Shown here: piece by piece, positions 32,401 to 45,222 of the stretch
How positions within the stretch are numbered: the stretch's first letter is position 1
Layout of the letters: each line of letters opens with the position of its first letter
Source: Antedon mediterranea
Lineage: Eukaryota; Echinodermata; Crinoidea; Comatulida; Antedonidae
Length of the DNA stretch: 64,000 bases
Direction: 5' to 3'
NCBI RefSeq assembly: GCF_964355755.1
Contig: NC_092674.1
Span: 12,469,001-12,533,000, forward strand
Position numbers and translations under genes: made by a program
The notes under the pieces: generated by a model
What the model saw: only the letters and a program-made list of their open reading frames with translations
Told to the model about the DNA's origin: nothing
Database searches by the model: none

Positions 32401-32698
32401 ACCATCTTAAATTACATTGACACGTTCCGATAAATATATTCTCATCATCAGAACTGTAATCAAAGCCTAGAGTACTTGTATACGTACAAAGTTGCGTTTA
32501 AATGAGTCAATAATTAGCATGAGAATAGATTTATCGAAACATGTCACGTAATTTTAAGACGGTCCACATTTTCATTAAATGCCTTATGATATTATTGATT
32601 ATCAATCGTAATTTGGTGGTATTATAAATGATGTGCCTGTTTATGTACAGTGAAAGAGCTTATTTTAGTATCCTATAGTAATATATTTTCTATATAAG
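29485..32698 (+). repeat. Triplicated block, copy 2
   Basis: It contains the LINE C-terminal fragment (29485-29893, 'PRVTRIWNNLPSEIRN' in frame, then a ~20-bp deletion, (AAAT)n tail), noncoding sequence to 30755, the L1/Tx1-like fragment (30769-31907) and the MITE (32378-32586). It breaks off at 'tctatataagagaatatt', where a minus-strand LINE fragment follows. A short internal stretch present in copies 1 and 3 near 1630-1740 is deleted here around 30460. Confidence 0.8.
30769..31907 (+). mobile_element. L1/Tx1-like LINE fragment (copy 2)
   Basis: The same insertion as at 2052-3515 but without the SINE. It has the 13-bp duplication at 30756-30768 and 31908-31920. Frames carry 'GNWEKAGILFVNDLF', 'FCNCAIVKRIWNLLQEK' and 'MPNIKMVMNELKRFYETEK' (31468-31833 is one open stretch). 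Stops and frameshifts elsewhere make it non-functional. The AAAT-rich tail is at 31880-31907. Confidence 0.75.
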
Positions 32699-32699
32699 A

Positions 32700-33372
32700 G
32701 AATATTTTGTTTTTCTCTTTTGTTGCGCAAACACCACTTTTATTCACATTCATATTATCTCATATTACATAAAAGCGTATTATTTAACTTGTAAATGTCG
32801 TTACAGTTCATAAGTAACATTTTTACATATATGAATTCTGTATTACTCCTTTTTTCATTAATTTTCTTATTTTTTTGTTATACACTTGCCAGGATCATCA
32901 TTATCATCTATCCCGTTTTAAAATAGTTCACACATTTTCATTTGTTTGTTTTCATTTTACAACCCGGATTATACAATATATTTATATACATGATAAAAAA
33001 AACAATAATAGCTCAGTACCACCAGTAACCCGTATCACTGTAATTCTTTTTCGGTTAATCGTATCAAATTAGAAATTATATTATCATAATCTTATTTCTT
33101 AAAGCTACCCATTTTTCTATACTTGTTTCTTTATTGTTATATGTTTCACATTCAATGTTATATAACATATTGCTTTTAAATGAATTCCATAAAGATTTAC
33201 CCACTGGCTTATTTAGTGCAGATAACATTTTTATTCTATAAATAGTAAATGCTGCAAAAGTGTAAAAATAATCTATTAGCTTATCTCTCGTTCCTAGTAT
33301 TAATTGTTTAAATGATATATTATTGTGATTTAAACTTACAAAGATACTAAGCATTTTCCCAGTGAAATCCAC
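32700..33372 (-). pseudogene. L1/Tx1-like LINE C-terminal fragment on minus strand
   Basis: A 98-codon minus-strand frame (33076-33372) reads 'ISFKQLILGTRDKLIDYF', then 'YTFAAFTIYRIKMLSALN' and 'WVALRNKIMII'. This resembles the last part of L1/Tx1-type ORF2 (the 'iilG...' helix and 'aK..IY..K' segment after the Cys/His knuckle). About 330 bp of AT-rich 3' UTR follow toward 32720. It sits exactly between block copies 2 and 3, so it may mark the junction of the duplication. Confidence 0.6.
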
Positions 33373-36300
33373 AACTTAAATATTTCTGTTAGTTCTTTTA
33401 ATAAGCCAAATTACTTAATTATCTCAATATTTATTCTTTAAATAATGTTGATATTGAAAAAGTGTCTAGTTGGTCGCTTTCTTGTAGATGCTTTAATTGT
33501 AGAACGTAAATTATTAATTTTTCTTATATGTTTCTGTTCTGGTTTGACCAACTAGCAAAGGTGTTTAGCACCTGTTTGGTCTTTCCGTGCCTCCTTTTAT
33601 AATTGTTTTGTCTTCTTTTTATGTATATGGCAGAAATTGAATAAATAAATAAATAAACACGGTATGTATTCAATTATCTCAACACAAATACCAATTTAAA
33701 TGCAATGGTTTCTGTGATTAGTTCTTTAGTTCTTTTAAATATGTCTACTATAATCTTTCCATCTCTTCTGAAAACTGTTTTCAATACAATCAATTGCCTG
33801 TTGTAGATACAAACAAGGAAAACGCTTATTCATCATTACTAACAAGTAAGTTATCAATGCTAGTTATTTCTTCAGGTTGATGTACTTACATTTCCATCAC
33901 ATAACCCTTACTTTCTATCACGTAAAGTATTAAGAGTACACGCCGGTTCATGTGCGCCATATTATTGCTCATATAATCTTTACTAAAATAATTTTGCAAG
34001 CACGTTAATGTATTGATTCAACATTACTTTGTTTATCAATATTGGGGTTGTATATTCATATGAAGTAATAATATTAACAAGGTCAACACTCGGGAAACCA
34101 CATTTTCTGGAAAAAATCAATGGATTTGATACTGCATGACATTTTTTTTCTGTTATTAACCATAATAGGAAGTAAAAATAAAATGTCAACTATTGCTATA
34201 TGTTGGGGTTAAAGGTCACCAAATACAGGTCAAAAATACAAAAAAAAATCATATTTTTAAAATAAAACCATTATAATAGTTTAGATTCACGGTGATTCTA
34301 GAAACAGCAGCGAATTTATCAAAACTGTTGTTTTTGCTCTTTTAAATTGAAATTGCATGGTTTCTCCCAGTTTCCATTGTTAACAAGACACTATTAAAAT
34401 TTACCAAACATAACATTATTAGTGGATTTATATTTAATATGTCTTCTTCCTAAACAATACTAAAAATTTTGGATTGCCAAATTTACCATTTTTGAACTTT
34501 TGGCACACTTTGAATTGATTCTGTCCCACTGTGCCATGGGCCAGGAGCTATTCCTTTATTATTCTATTTTTTTTTAAATCGGTAATCGTGATCCTTTATA
34601 ACTTGTTGCATATAATGTGCCAGCGTGCTACGTTCTAGACATTGGAATAGTAAACAACTAATAGTAAAAATAACTTGAAACGAATTGTAAACGTCTATCC
34701 AGCATTAGAGATAATCTTAAAATTCTCTTCTGGAAAGAGGTAATAGATGTATGGAGTTATTTTATTTCTCTTCATTATCCAAAGTCTGTTGACGATCTAT
34801 TACGAATGCAAATTTGGAATAATGAAGTAATAAGAATAGGCAACGAATGTATAAGATATGGACATTGGGAAAAAGCAGGTATTCTGTTTGTTAATGATTT
34901 GTTTAACAGCAATGGGCAATTTATGAACAAAAAAGAAGTCGAAGATACATATGGAATTAAGATAAATTATATAAAATTAATAGGATTAAGGAGGCTTCTT
35001 ATGGAAAAATTTAACAATTTAATGATATGGGAAATAAAAAAAACTGTTTTGCCATATATTCCATTTCATATAAAAAGTACTCTTTCAACAAAGAAAGGGA
35101 TGTCGTATTTTTTATGATGTTTTAAATAACTCAATGTTTAAATCATGGAAAGCACAAAAGAAATGGGCAGAGAATAAATTTGTATTCAATAACGAACAAT
35201 TGAAAACAATCTACCTAGATCCACATACGTGTATAATGCATATTGTTTTAATATATTTTCAATATAAAATTGTAAACAGAATAATTGCAACAAATGAACA
35301 ATTATTTAAAATTAATATAAAAGAAACTTCAATGTGCTCATTTAGAGATGGTAAAATTGAAACCATTTTGCATTTGTTCTGTAATTGTCGAATAGTAAAA
35401 AGGATATGGAACCTCCTCCAGGAAAAAAATATCAGAAAAAACTTGAGCGCATTTATTTTTAGTAAAGAGAGCTTTATTTTCGGATACCAAGATGCGCATC
35501 AGTTTTATAATTTAAAAGTCATTAATGCAATTATTCTAATTGTAAAATCATTTATTTATAGTTAAATGTAAGCCAACTATCAAAATGGTTATGAACGAGT
35601 TAAAAAGGTTTTATGAAACGGAAAAATGTATTTATCATCAGAATTTCCAGGACAGTATTTTAAATAGCAAATGGATAAAATTAGAAGCAGTTATAAATCA
35701 AATATGAAATTGTTAGAGATTAGAATAATTTTTATGAACCTTTATTTAATTTGTGAGATGGATATCTTTGTTGTTTTTTGTTTAATTTTTATTTTTTATT
35801 TGATTATGTTTTTCCTTTGTAATGTATTATAAGATGGAAAAAAAAGAAGTAAACAACCAAATAAAAGTGAAATTGGGTAGACTTGTAAATGGTAGTTGCG
35901 AATTAATTGCCATTTCTTACAAAGGGAGCATACCGCCTCTCGAAACTACGTATTTTGGTACCTGGATGTGTATAGCATGGCCTCCGGATGTCTACGCATG
36001 AGCTGGACCAACTTCTAAATATATTTACTCTATAAATATTTCTTACAGAGGGACACCGCCAGATTAAGTGCGTCCTATCACTAGTAAGTAACTTGATTCT
36101 GATTTCTAACTACAGGACAGATATTGACGCGTAAACCACAAAGAAAATGAGTTTGTGAATTAGTAGACGTTTTACTGTAATATTAAATATATTTGTTACT
36201 AAAAATTAGTTTGATAAAATATATTCTACAAAATTAGTAGGCCTAATCGTTTTACCCTAATAAATTAAGGGATGGGGGGTGGGGGCACGTGTTTGTTTAT

Positions 36301-37610
36301 GAGTGAGAATCAATAAGGCATTTAGTTAAAATGCAGACCGTCTTAAATTACTGGACATGTTCCGATAAATATATTCTCATCATCAGAATTGTAATCAAAG
36401 CCTAGAATACTTGTATACGTACAAAGTTGCGTTTAAATGAGTCAATCATTAGCATGAGAATAGATTTATCGAAACATGTCACGTAATTTTAAGATGGTCC
36501 ACATTTTCATTAAATGCCTTATGATATTATTGATTATCAATCGTAATTTGGTGGTATTATACATGATGTGCCTGTTTCTATACAGTGAAAGAGCTTATTT
36601 TAGTATCCTATAGTAATATAGTTTCTATATAAGAGAATATGTTATTTCAAATCAAGTACAAAAGCCGACGATCCAAGCGAATTACATGTTTAAAAAAAAT
36701 CGGAAAACACTCATTTGTTATTTTCAAAACACATTGAAAATCGGCGCGGTCCGATGGCATTCGTGACTGGCGGAAAAACGCAACAAAAATGAAAAACGAA
36801 AATGGCATGTTGTGTTTTCTGTAGGCCTATACGGTAATTAGTTTCTCAGATACCACCGTTTACAGTAGTATAATTGGGTGTTTATTTCAAGCTCATATCA
36901 ACGGGCAAAGAAATCCTCGTTATTAAAAAAAACATATTTAAACTTATTCACTATAGTATATTTAAATTATCTACTTATTACTTTATTTATATATTGTTTT
37001 CTCTTTTTACTTGGTTAGATAAAACAAACGGAAAACATTCTAGTTGAAATTGTTTATATTAATTATATCCACAGATTGCACTATTTTCTTTATACTTAAT
37101 TAGGTAATCTTTTCGTACTGTTGGGAATTGATAAATATTTCAGTTCAATTATTTTCCAAAATAGTGGTACACAACAATGAAAGAAAACAACATTTTTGTT
37201 ACGTTCTTGTCATTAGAAATATTCTTGCGACTGAGGTGAACTTCGAAAATGCCGGTCAGATATAAAAAAAAACAGTTACAAGGAATAAATTAGCAATTGT
37301 CACTGCATACTCATCCATCAAACTAGCCTCCATCGAGAAAATATTTAATTCTATGAATCTTATGATGGTTAGTTTTATAGGAACAATAGTACTATTTTTA
37401 TTTGTTTTGGCAATTAATGCAATTAAAGCGTAATTAATTCGTCATATTCCATTTGGAATACTACGTCCTGTAAAATGACTATAGAATGTTCTGATTTGTT
37501 AATTTTTAAATTATATTATAATATACAGAATTATATATTATTTAAAATGTTCGGGTAGCTTCCATGCATGCGGCTTTTGGCCTTAATGGAAGTCCTTTTG
37601 TATATTTTTT
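33365..37610 (+). repeat. Triplicated block, copy 3
   Basis: It starts inside the LINE C-terminus ('agtgaaatccacaactt'), so it lacks the first ~200 bp of copy 1. It carries the (AAAT)n tail near 33645, the L1/Tx1-like fragment (34659-35845), the MITE (36314-36531) and the long tail section to 37610. It then runs directly into ankyrin unit d ('cagtataatttaatttt' at about 37620). Confidence 0.8.
34659..35845 (+). mobile_element. L1/Tx1-like LINE fragment (copy 3), best-preserved
   Basis: This is the cleanest of the three. A frame is open from about 34687 to 35117 ('LFWKEVIDVWSYF', 'WNNEVIRIGNECIRYGHW', 'ILFVNDLFNSNGQFM'). A second runs from 35134 to 35565 ('WKAQKKWAENKFVF', 'YKIVNRIIATNEQLF', 'CSFRDGKIETILHLFCNC', 'RIWNLLQEK'). 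The Cys-x...-His-x4-Cys arrangement is the zinc-knuckle-like tail of L1/Tx1 ORF2. One frameshift near 35115 separates them. Flanking repeats: 34646-34658 and, with its start eroded, 35848-35857. Confidence 0.75.
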
Positions 37611-37639
37611 CTTTTTTTACAGTATAATTTAATTTTGTT

Positions 37640-38600
37640 TAAACTACAGGCGTGGCCCGTGAAAAAAAAAAATCAAAGTATATGTATCGCCGTCAACGGC
37701 AAATATTGGAGCAGATCAAAAACTACATCAACCGGGAAATCACGAAATCAATGTTATACCGCGGACGATTGAAAATCTGCCGATGAAATCAGAAAGGTTG
37801 TTTTAACACCTTTTATAATATCTGCCTAAGAGAGAAATATTATTAAATCTACGTTTCGCGTATCTGAGATAGATAATGTAGGTATGCAAGGCGGAAATCT
37901 TTTTCCATTGTGCTCAAAAGTAACCATAATTTAAGTATAGATACACTAACATCGTGGAGCACATTTAGCTCGTAGTATCAGGTACGTGCACATAGCATCG
38001 CATTGGTAAGTCACAAACATATTAGTAAAATGCACAACACTGCAGTAATAGTTATTAAAACATAAAGGTTATGAAATAATCAAATTAAACAAATGTCTAT
38101 CCTTACACGTACGAAAAAAACACCAACAGTTATCTAACAACACGAATTCCTTACCTTCGCGCAAACACTGAAAGAACGAATGATTATTTATTATGCTTAA
38201 TTCTGGAATAGGTATGCACAATGTAAAACGCATAGCACCAACTCCTTGTCGGTTCTTACCCCAGCTGTTCCATTCGTCTAATATCTTAGAAAAGATAGTA
38301 TTAGTGTTTTTAATGTCTTATGTCATCGGTAGACTTTTAACAGTCAGCGGTAAAGTTACTTCCTAGTTCGTTATCACTTTGCGATTTCCGGGTTGCAATA
38401 GTCACAATAAAACCTCTGTACAAAATGCTTGCAGCTGTCCCACATGTGAACCTGGCATGTACATTTGATATACATTTGAGTCAAGATATTTCATGTTTCT
38501 CTCTTTAAACGTCAAAATGAACTACAGTAATATATTAATTATATTGTAGAATACTATGGTTTGGCTATTTAATAGTATTGTGACTTACAGGTAATAAATA
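37640..38600 (+). repeat. Ankyrin unit d, distal intron block
   Basis: It matches 61500-62420 closely and 56440-57190 less closely. Landmarks are 'cgccgtcaacggc' (a 12-nt near-palindrome), 'accgcggacgattg', 'tagctcgtagtatca', 'acagttatctaacaacac', 'cggtaaagttacttcc' and 'gctgtcccacatgtgaac'. Open frames across it are not conserved between copies, so I read it as non-coding. Confidence 0.75.
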
Positions 38601-38910
38601 GTTATTATTAATATAAAGTTATTACAAAGTGTGACATCAGTTGTTACAAAACCTTGGTTAATCTGACTTTCCAATGTCAAGATTAACCTTGACGAGGCAG
38701 CGGTGTTCCGAAACATGTGAGGGATACAACCGTGCGCAGTACTCGACAATTAATTAGTCATCCTCGCAACAAAGATGATCTGTAATATGACCCGCGATGT
38801 GGTTGCTTCATTTAGGTATGTTATTACTGGCACGCCCTTTAAATTGTAAAATTAAACACTTTTTAAATCACATTGAATTATATGGCACATTTTATGTGTG
38901 TAACACTTAC

Positions 38911-39009
38911 TTTGTCCTGAAGATCCAAATTAGCACCTTCCTTGAGCAAAATAGAGCAAACATCTGTGTGGCCGTTTCGTGCTGCCACATGCAAAGGTGA
39001 CACTCCATC
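38911..39009 (-). CDS. Single-ankyrin-repeat exon (unit d)
   Basis: A 99-nt phase-0 exon. It encodes D-G-V-S-P-L-H-V-A-A, then R-N-G-H-T-D-V-C-S-I-L-L-K-E-G-A-N-L-D-L-Q-D-K. Acceptor 'aatatttcag' (minus strand) and donor 'gtaagtgt' are intact. It differs from exon b at several residues in the loop positions but keeps every structural ankyrin position. Intron flanks on both sides are of the shared unit type. Confidence 0.85.
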
Positions 39010-40430
39010 CTGAAATATTACAAACATAATTATGTTATAGTATTTTCTCTCTAAACAAAGTATTATAATATTGTCCTGAAATCATTATGATGTGATCAAT
39101 TAAAAATTATGTTATAGATTTAAATAATGCTACATTGTTAACCCTTTTCTTTAAGATAATGTATTGCATACGTATACATTTGTCTTTCTTGTATAACATT
39201 TTTTTATAGTGCTTTATAAATGTATAAACAGATAGGCATAAATGTTTGGTTTTTTTTTGCCTGAAAACTAAACACTTCATCCGGTAGTGGTAACTAGTAT
39301 GAGTTTTAATTATGATAAAGTCACTTTTGAACTGGCAGCTATGACTAAAAATATATCTAGGCTCCAAATTCTGTTCAGGTAACACATTTTGAATGCTAAA
39401 TTCTTACTATTGGTTTCATTTTACCGTTACTTGGAGGGGATATGTTTTTTTTTAATGTTTTATAAAATCAAATGAAAATCTTGATTCATATCCATTTATT
39501 GTATCATTTTGCATAAAATACATTGTTGCTCTACAGCACAATACAATGCAAAAACAGAAAACTGAAAAAACCACGACATATCATTCTCTAACATTCAGTG
39601 CCATAAAGGCATATGGTAACAATGATTACGGAATCTATTACGAGAGGTGATGGACCTTTTTTTTAACGTCAAAATAGTGCATTGGATAGGTTAGGTCTTG
39701 CAAAATTGAATGTGTTTCCTCAGTAAAGTATCTTATAAAAATGAATCGAAATGAGATTTGCTTAATTATAACTACTGAAGTCCTATACGTGAAGCATAAC
39801 TAATAATACGTTCCAGCCAATTCTTACATGTGGTACAGGTAAACTATAAAATAAAAAATAATGAGAATACTTTCAATGACAGATTTATAAAAAAAAAAGA
39901 CGTATGTCTAATGGAAGGGTTAACTCGAAAAGATGTGAGTCTATGTAACAGTAAAGCCTATTTGATACTCTCAGAGCCATAGTAATTACGGTATTTGCAT
40001 AGACTATACCCAACTTCAAGTATTATTAAATTATATGACCACGTTCTATCACCATATTAAATATTGTTTAAAGAAAACATTAGTCATAATGTTTTTAAAG
40101 TGTAATCAGTGCTACTAAGCCTCTTTGATGTTTACATTGGTAGTTAATTACTGCAATACAAATACCTACTTATCAATATAAGTATATGCAAGTTACTTTT
40201 TGGTAATAATTAATTGTCATAAACAGGTTGTTAAATGATACTGGTATGTACTTTTGTTTCTAATTTATCCAAAACAATATTATTTTAATTATAAACTTTT
40301 AATATTAAAAATCATTGGACAGTTTGTGTGATATGTGTAATGTACTTCCTAATTAAAAAAAAAATAAGTATGAAAGCAAACATAACAACAGACAATGATT
40401 ACTAGTTTCCCGAATAATTGTTGAATTAAA
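39010..40430. repeat. Upstream intron of unit d and unassigned AT-rich sequence
   Basis: 39010-39990 matches the upstream intron of units b, c and g, including 'aaacacttcatccggtag', 'gcatatggtaacaatg' and 'gatttataaaaaaaaa'. 39990-40430 is AT-rich with no recognisable content. Confidence 0.6.
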
Positions 40431-41880
40431 CTAAAATTTGAACTCAACCATCACCGTGATGATATCGGGATATCCGCGTTAACGCACACAGTGTAATAAA
40501 CATCTTGAAATACACTCATACTCTATAAACTGTAAAACATGTATAGTGCTGAATTATGTCTGTTATGTGTCATACAGTACTAAGTGCGAATAACCAATAA
40601 AGTAGTGTTTTCTTTTCGTAAAGAAAACAATGCATTTAATGTGATATTTTTCTTGATAGTATAATATTCAATTGTTTGGTGTATATCACTGTTATGAGTC
40701 CAGGTAAGCACAACTGTGACATCTATTGTCTATAAACGTCTATAAATTTCAAGTCCTTTATTGTCTGACTTCGTTTTGAATGAAGCTATAGGCCTTCAAA
40801 TTCAAATGTCAAAATAATACTAATATTGGTGTCCTTTCTACATGATCTCAAGCTCTTCCGCTAGTCACCTAATCCACCAAAAATATTGGTATGCATACAG
40901 AGTCATGTCAGGAATAAACAATGTAAGTCGCTTATTACGAAGATGGACCTATTTCATTATGTAACTGCTGTTGTCACTATGATGTTATTTACGTACATAA
41001 TTTGTATAATTAATGTTTATCTATTGTGTAATCACTTATGTTTTCTGATTGAACTTAACTGATTTTAAATCAATGAGAGCTCATCAGTTATATACATTAT
41101 AATGATTTCAGATTTGACAAAATAATTAAAACTGATTACTTTCCGATTATCAGAAAGCTTAAATGTGTTAATATTTACATAAACAATGGTACGAAGACGT
41201 ACACTTACTGTGAGCTTCTGCATGTAATATATACTATTAAGAGGCTAATTATGCCTATTTCAAATAACAGTTCGGAATAGTTGGATTTTGTTGCTTATGT
41301 TCGAAATTGTCTTTTATTTCAAACTCACAAAAACGGGCAATGAAAATTTCGTTATTAAAAACATTATTTAAAGCTTATTCAGTATAGTTAAATTATTCAA
41401 TTATTCATTTATTTATATGTGTTGTTCTATTTTTTTTTCTTTTTACTTGGTTAGATAAAAAATGTTAGTGATAAAATGCTAATATTCTAGTTAACATTCT
41501 TCATTTAATGATATTCCCACAAATTGCACTGTTTATGTATACGTAAATAGGACGGTAGCTCTTTTCGTATATTTGTTGCTGTTAGGATAATAAATATTTC
41601 ACTTCAAAAACGTTCCGCCATAAAGCAAATATTCAATTCACAGGATTTCAGTACATTATTGTTTTATATTATTGTAATTCGATGTTTTCTTCATTTTTAC
41701 AATTAGTAATGCCAATTATTATCCTATTGGAAAAAAGGGTTTAGTCGAGTCAACTTTAGATCTGCAAGTGACAGTGAGAAGCTTTTCTCTTGTTCGATGT
41801 CAGGTGGTGATTGAATCTGAGTTAAAAGTTTTTAATAAATGTTTATGTCATAATTAATCATGAATTATTCATTCGTCCTG
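40430..41880 (+). repeat. Old interspersed repeat related to 48.4 kb and 16.5-17.7 kb
   Basis: 40430-40870 resembles 48365-48720 ('tatccgcgttaacg', 'aagcacaactgtg' versus 'aagcataattgtgg'). 40880-41285 resembles 17320-17745, 41310-41640 resembles 4470-4800, and 41650-41830 resembles 17065-17235. It therefore preserves an order that has been rearranged at 15-18 kb. No gene. 41880-42700 is AT-rich and unassigned apart from a piece near 41940-41990 shared with 5265-5330, and near 42690 a relic of the intron segment that precedes each exon. Confidence 0.6.
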
Positions 41881-42769
41881 AAAAAAAAATTACGCGTCAT
41901 GTATAATTTGCTCACGGTTGTATGGCGGCGCCCTTCCACATAACCTTTTATCCCATCCCATCCTATTGAAACCGAATTTAGACATTTTTAAATAAATTTG
42001 ATTTGGTACGCTACCAATAATACTACTGTTTTAATAATACAGTAGAAAGATTTCTCACCTAGGTAAACAAAAGAAGGGTTACTTCTTGACACTCTCAAAA
42101 GGCTTTATAGATTGTTGCTATTAATTCGGTTCGGACGTAAATGAGTTTGCAGTAAATGAATAGAAGTTTAAAAAAGAAGTTAAAGAGAGGCGTATGAATG
42201 AAGGTGAGTGAATAAGGCCTATTCCACATCTTTGTGTGTGATTGATGCGTTTATACCTATTATAGACACTGTTATATACATTCTGAAAAAGCATGTTTCA
42301 TTGTTGTTGCCGACGGATCGATTATGATGTTATGTATAATACAGGTCATGATTTTTGTTATTAAAATAGGAAAATAAACTACTAAATTGTGTTTGTGTTT
42401 CAGTTACTGAACAACATAGTTCTGTTGGTTCTGTTACTTATATATACAACAGTACTTTATAATACTATTTATTAAAATGTGCTTATATAGAATACAATTT
42501 TGTTTATGTATCGCTGTTTCACATTGATCAAAGCGATTGACATTATGATTACAATGTAGTAGCAGTTAAAATATATATCTCAATTATGTATTGAATGAAA
42601 TTTAAAATCACTTATTACATTTTTTAATAGTACGTTCATTTTAATAATGCTTTTAAACCAAAATTCCGATTTAACTCAATGTTTAGATTAACTTTATGAT
42701 GCAGCGATGTTCATAACCATTTGAGGGGTTGTTGAGCTGTGAAATGTGCAAAAAGTCACATTTCTGAAA

Positions 42770-43608
42770 ACAACCACATTTGTGCAAACATGGCGCCCTC
42801 AAATGTGCAAATCTGTAAAATTGTATAGTTCACTAATATGCAAACATCTCGCCGTTAACTGTAAAAACGATCAGTTTTGAGGTTAAAAATGTGCAAATGA
42901 AATTCTACAAATTTGCAAATCATGTTTTTCAACCTAAATCGTTTATTCAAGAAATATTTTCGCAATTTTAATATTAATAACATTTTATTCTTTTATCTGT
43001 ATTTGTTATAAATGTATACAGCTTTCAATGAGCTTTGGTTTTATTAAATACTGAAAATACCTTGCACAATTTGAATATTGATTCAAATTACGAAAGAAAA
43101 TCGTCAATGAATTTCAAATTGCATAAATTGTTCAAATCGCGTATCAGAAATACATTAATAAAATAATATAAAATCTAATGAACTCAGTTCATTAGGTTTT
43201 GTAAATTTCGTTTAAAATAAGAGACAACTATAATGGACTTCTATTTCAACAGAATGGAAGTTACCATCTCCAGCAAGCAGCGACCACGTGTCAGTCCTGC
43301 ATCCCCTGACATTCAGATTCTGTCAAAAACAGATTATTTCAGCCTGTAGGCCTATATATATGTAATACTATATCTTGAAAACATTGTTAGAAAACCCCGT
43401 GACTATTTAGAATTAGGTTATCATTTTAATAAACGATTTTTGGTTGAACAAAAATGATTTGCACATTTTTAGAATTTTATTTTGTACATTTAACGTCAAC
43501 ACTGATCGATTTTACATTTAACGGCGGGGGATGTTTGCACATTAGTGTATTATACATTTTTACAGATTTGCATATTTGAGGGTGTAATGTTGACACAAAG
43601 GTGGTTGT
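42770..43608. mobile_element. Long-TIR element (839 bp) without coding capacity
   Basis: The two ends are inverted copies for about 190 bp. Left end: 'acaaccac', 'cctcaaatgtgcaaatctg', 'actaatatgcaaacatc', 'cgccgtta', 'gcaaatcatgtttttcaacc'. The right end carries the complements ('ggtggttgt' at the border) with roughly 10-15% mismatches. 'Atgtgcaaa' recurs many times. The middle (about 42960-43420) has no ORF of note. It interrupts the intron segment 3' of ankyrin exon e ('gatgcagcgatgttcataacc' left, 'catcctcgcaac' right). Confidence 0.75.
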
Positions 43609-43735
43609 ACATCCTCGCAACACAAATAATCTGTAATATGATGTTATTACTAGCATGTCCTTCTTTCAATTATATTTTTTTTAAACCACACTGAATTATA
43701 TAGCACCACTTAATAATACTGTTTGTAGCACTTAC

Positions 43736-43834
43736 ATTGTTTGGAAGATCCAATTTAGCACCTGCCTTGAGAAAAATAGTGCAAGCATCTGTGTGGCCCT
43801 CTTGTGCAGCCACACATAAAGGTGACGATCCTTT
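43736..43834 (-). CDS. Single-ankyrin-repeat exon (unit e)
   Basis: A 99-nt phase-0 exon. It encodes K-G-S-S-P-L-C-V-A-A, then Q-E-G-H-T-D-A-C-T-I-F-L-K-A-G-A-K-L-D-L-P-N-N. Acceptor 'aatatttcag' (minus strand) and donor 'gtaag' at 43731-43735 are intact. It is the most divergent intact repeat apart from exon f: Cys for the usual His in 'PLH', and Phe in the LL pair. The upstream intron (43840-44300) matches the other units, with more substitutions. Confidence 0.8.
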
Positions 43835-44439
43835 CTGAAATATTACAAACATTATTTAGTATTTTTTTATTCTAAAACAATCTATTTAATATTGTGCTGA
43901 AATAAATTCGGATTTAATGCTACGTTGTTAAATTAAATAAAGATTATTAAACTCTGGTATTTTCTTAATAATATAATAATAATGATAATAATGTATTGTA
44001 TACGTATACATCTGTCTTTCTTTATAGTATATTTTTATAGTACTGTATAAATGTAAGACAAATAAGGGATTTTTTTTTGCCTGAAAAATAAGCACTAGTG
44101 CTAATATAGTCTGAGTGTAAATTAAGATAAAGTAACGTTTGAACTGGCAGTTACAGCTAAAAATATATCTAGGATCCACATTCTTTTTTAGGTGACACAT
44201 TTGGACTGCTAAATTCTTACCATTGGTTTAATGTTACCGTTACTTGGAGGAGATATATATATATTTTTTTAATGTTTTACAAAATCAAATGGAAATCTCG
44301 ATTAATATCCATTCATTGTATCATTGGCATAAAATGCAGTTTTGATCTGTACAGCACAATACAATGCAAAAACAGAAAACTGAAAAACAACGACACATCA
44401 TTCTCTAACATCCAGTGCCCTAAAGACATAATAGTTGGG

Positions 44440-45222
44440 GAGCCAGAAAGGGTTTACGTGCACCCTCTAGCAAACTATATTAACAATGTTTTTTTGCTTC
44501 CTTATATCAATACAAATAATTTTTTTTGCTGTTGGCCGAAAAAAAATTTGGATACTTGGTCAGTACAGCGGCCAAAAGGTCAATATGGTCAAACTGTGCG
44601 TAACTTGGTAACTACTGGGTGTATTGAAATATTTTTATGCCAAACTACTCAGAAGACCCATATTTCTATTCACTCTAATGGGAAACTTTTGCCAAAAGTG
44701 GACAGAAACCCCTTTTCTGACCACTGGTCAAGAAATTGGCCATATGAATATCTCATCAACCACTGGTCAGAAAATGATAATTGTGGTCTCCAATTACTCG
44801 AAAGTATATGTTTATGTTTGTTCTAATGTAATAAAAATTATAAAACTGTCAATAAACCCCTAATTTTGACCTTTGACATAATTATAGCCGGCACAAATAT
44901 TTTTCTTATCTCAGAAATTGTTGGGCGGATATGGTCATAGTTGATGTCAAAATACTCAGAAGATACATATTTCTATTCACTTTAATGGACAACTTTTGCC
45001 ATAAATGACCATGAAACTTTATTTTTGACCATTGGTCAAGAAAATTGCCATATCAATATCTCAGCAACCACTAATCAGAAAGTTATTATTTTAGTCTCAA
45101 ATTACTCACAATATATATAATTATAATATTTGCTCTAATACAACAGAAATACACAAAATGTTAAAAAACACCTTATTTTGACATTTAACATATAGCTGGT
45201 ACAATCATTTTTGCGTGGAGCA
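44440..45222. repeat. ~307-bp tandem repeat and left inverted arm
   Basis: A unit with 'tatttctattcact', 'ggtcaagaaattggccat' and 'tcaaccactggtcagaaa' occurs twice, about 307 bp apart (44661 and 44968), with moderate divergence. The second copy's right part (45047-45222) is inverted at 47345-47519. Open frames here (44272-44826) show no recognisable protein. Confidence 0.7.

Noticed and set aside
44272-44826. 184-codon open frame
   Set aside because: It crosses the end of an ankyrin-unit intron and a ~300-bp tandem repeat, has no known motif, and the frame is not kept in the second repeat copy.
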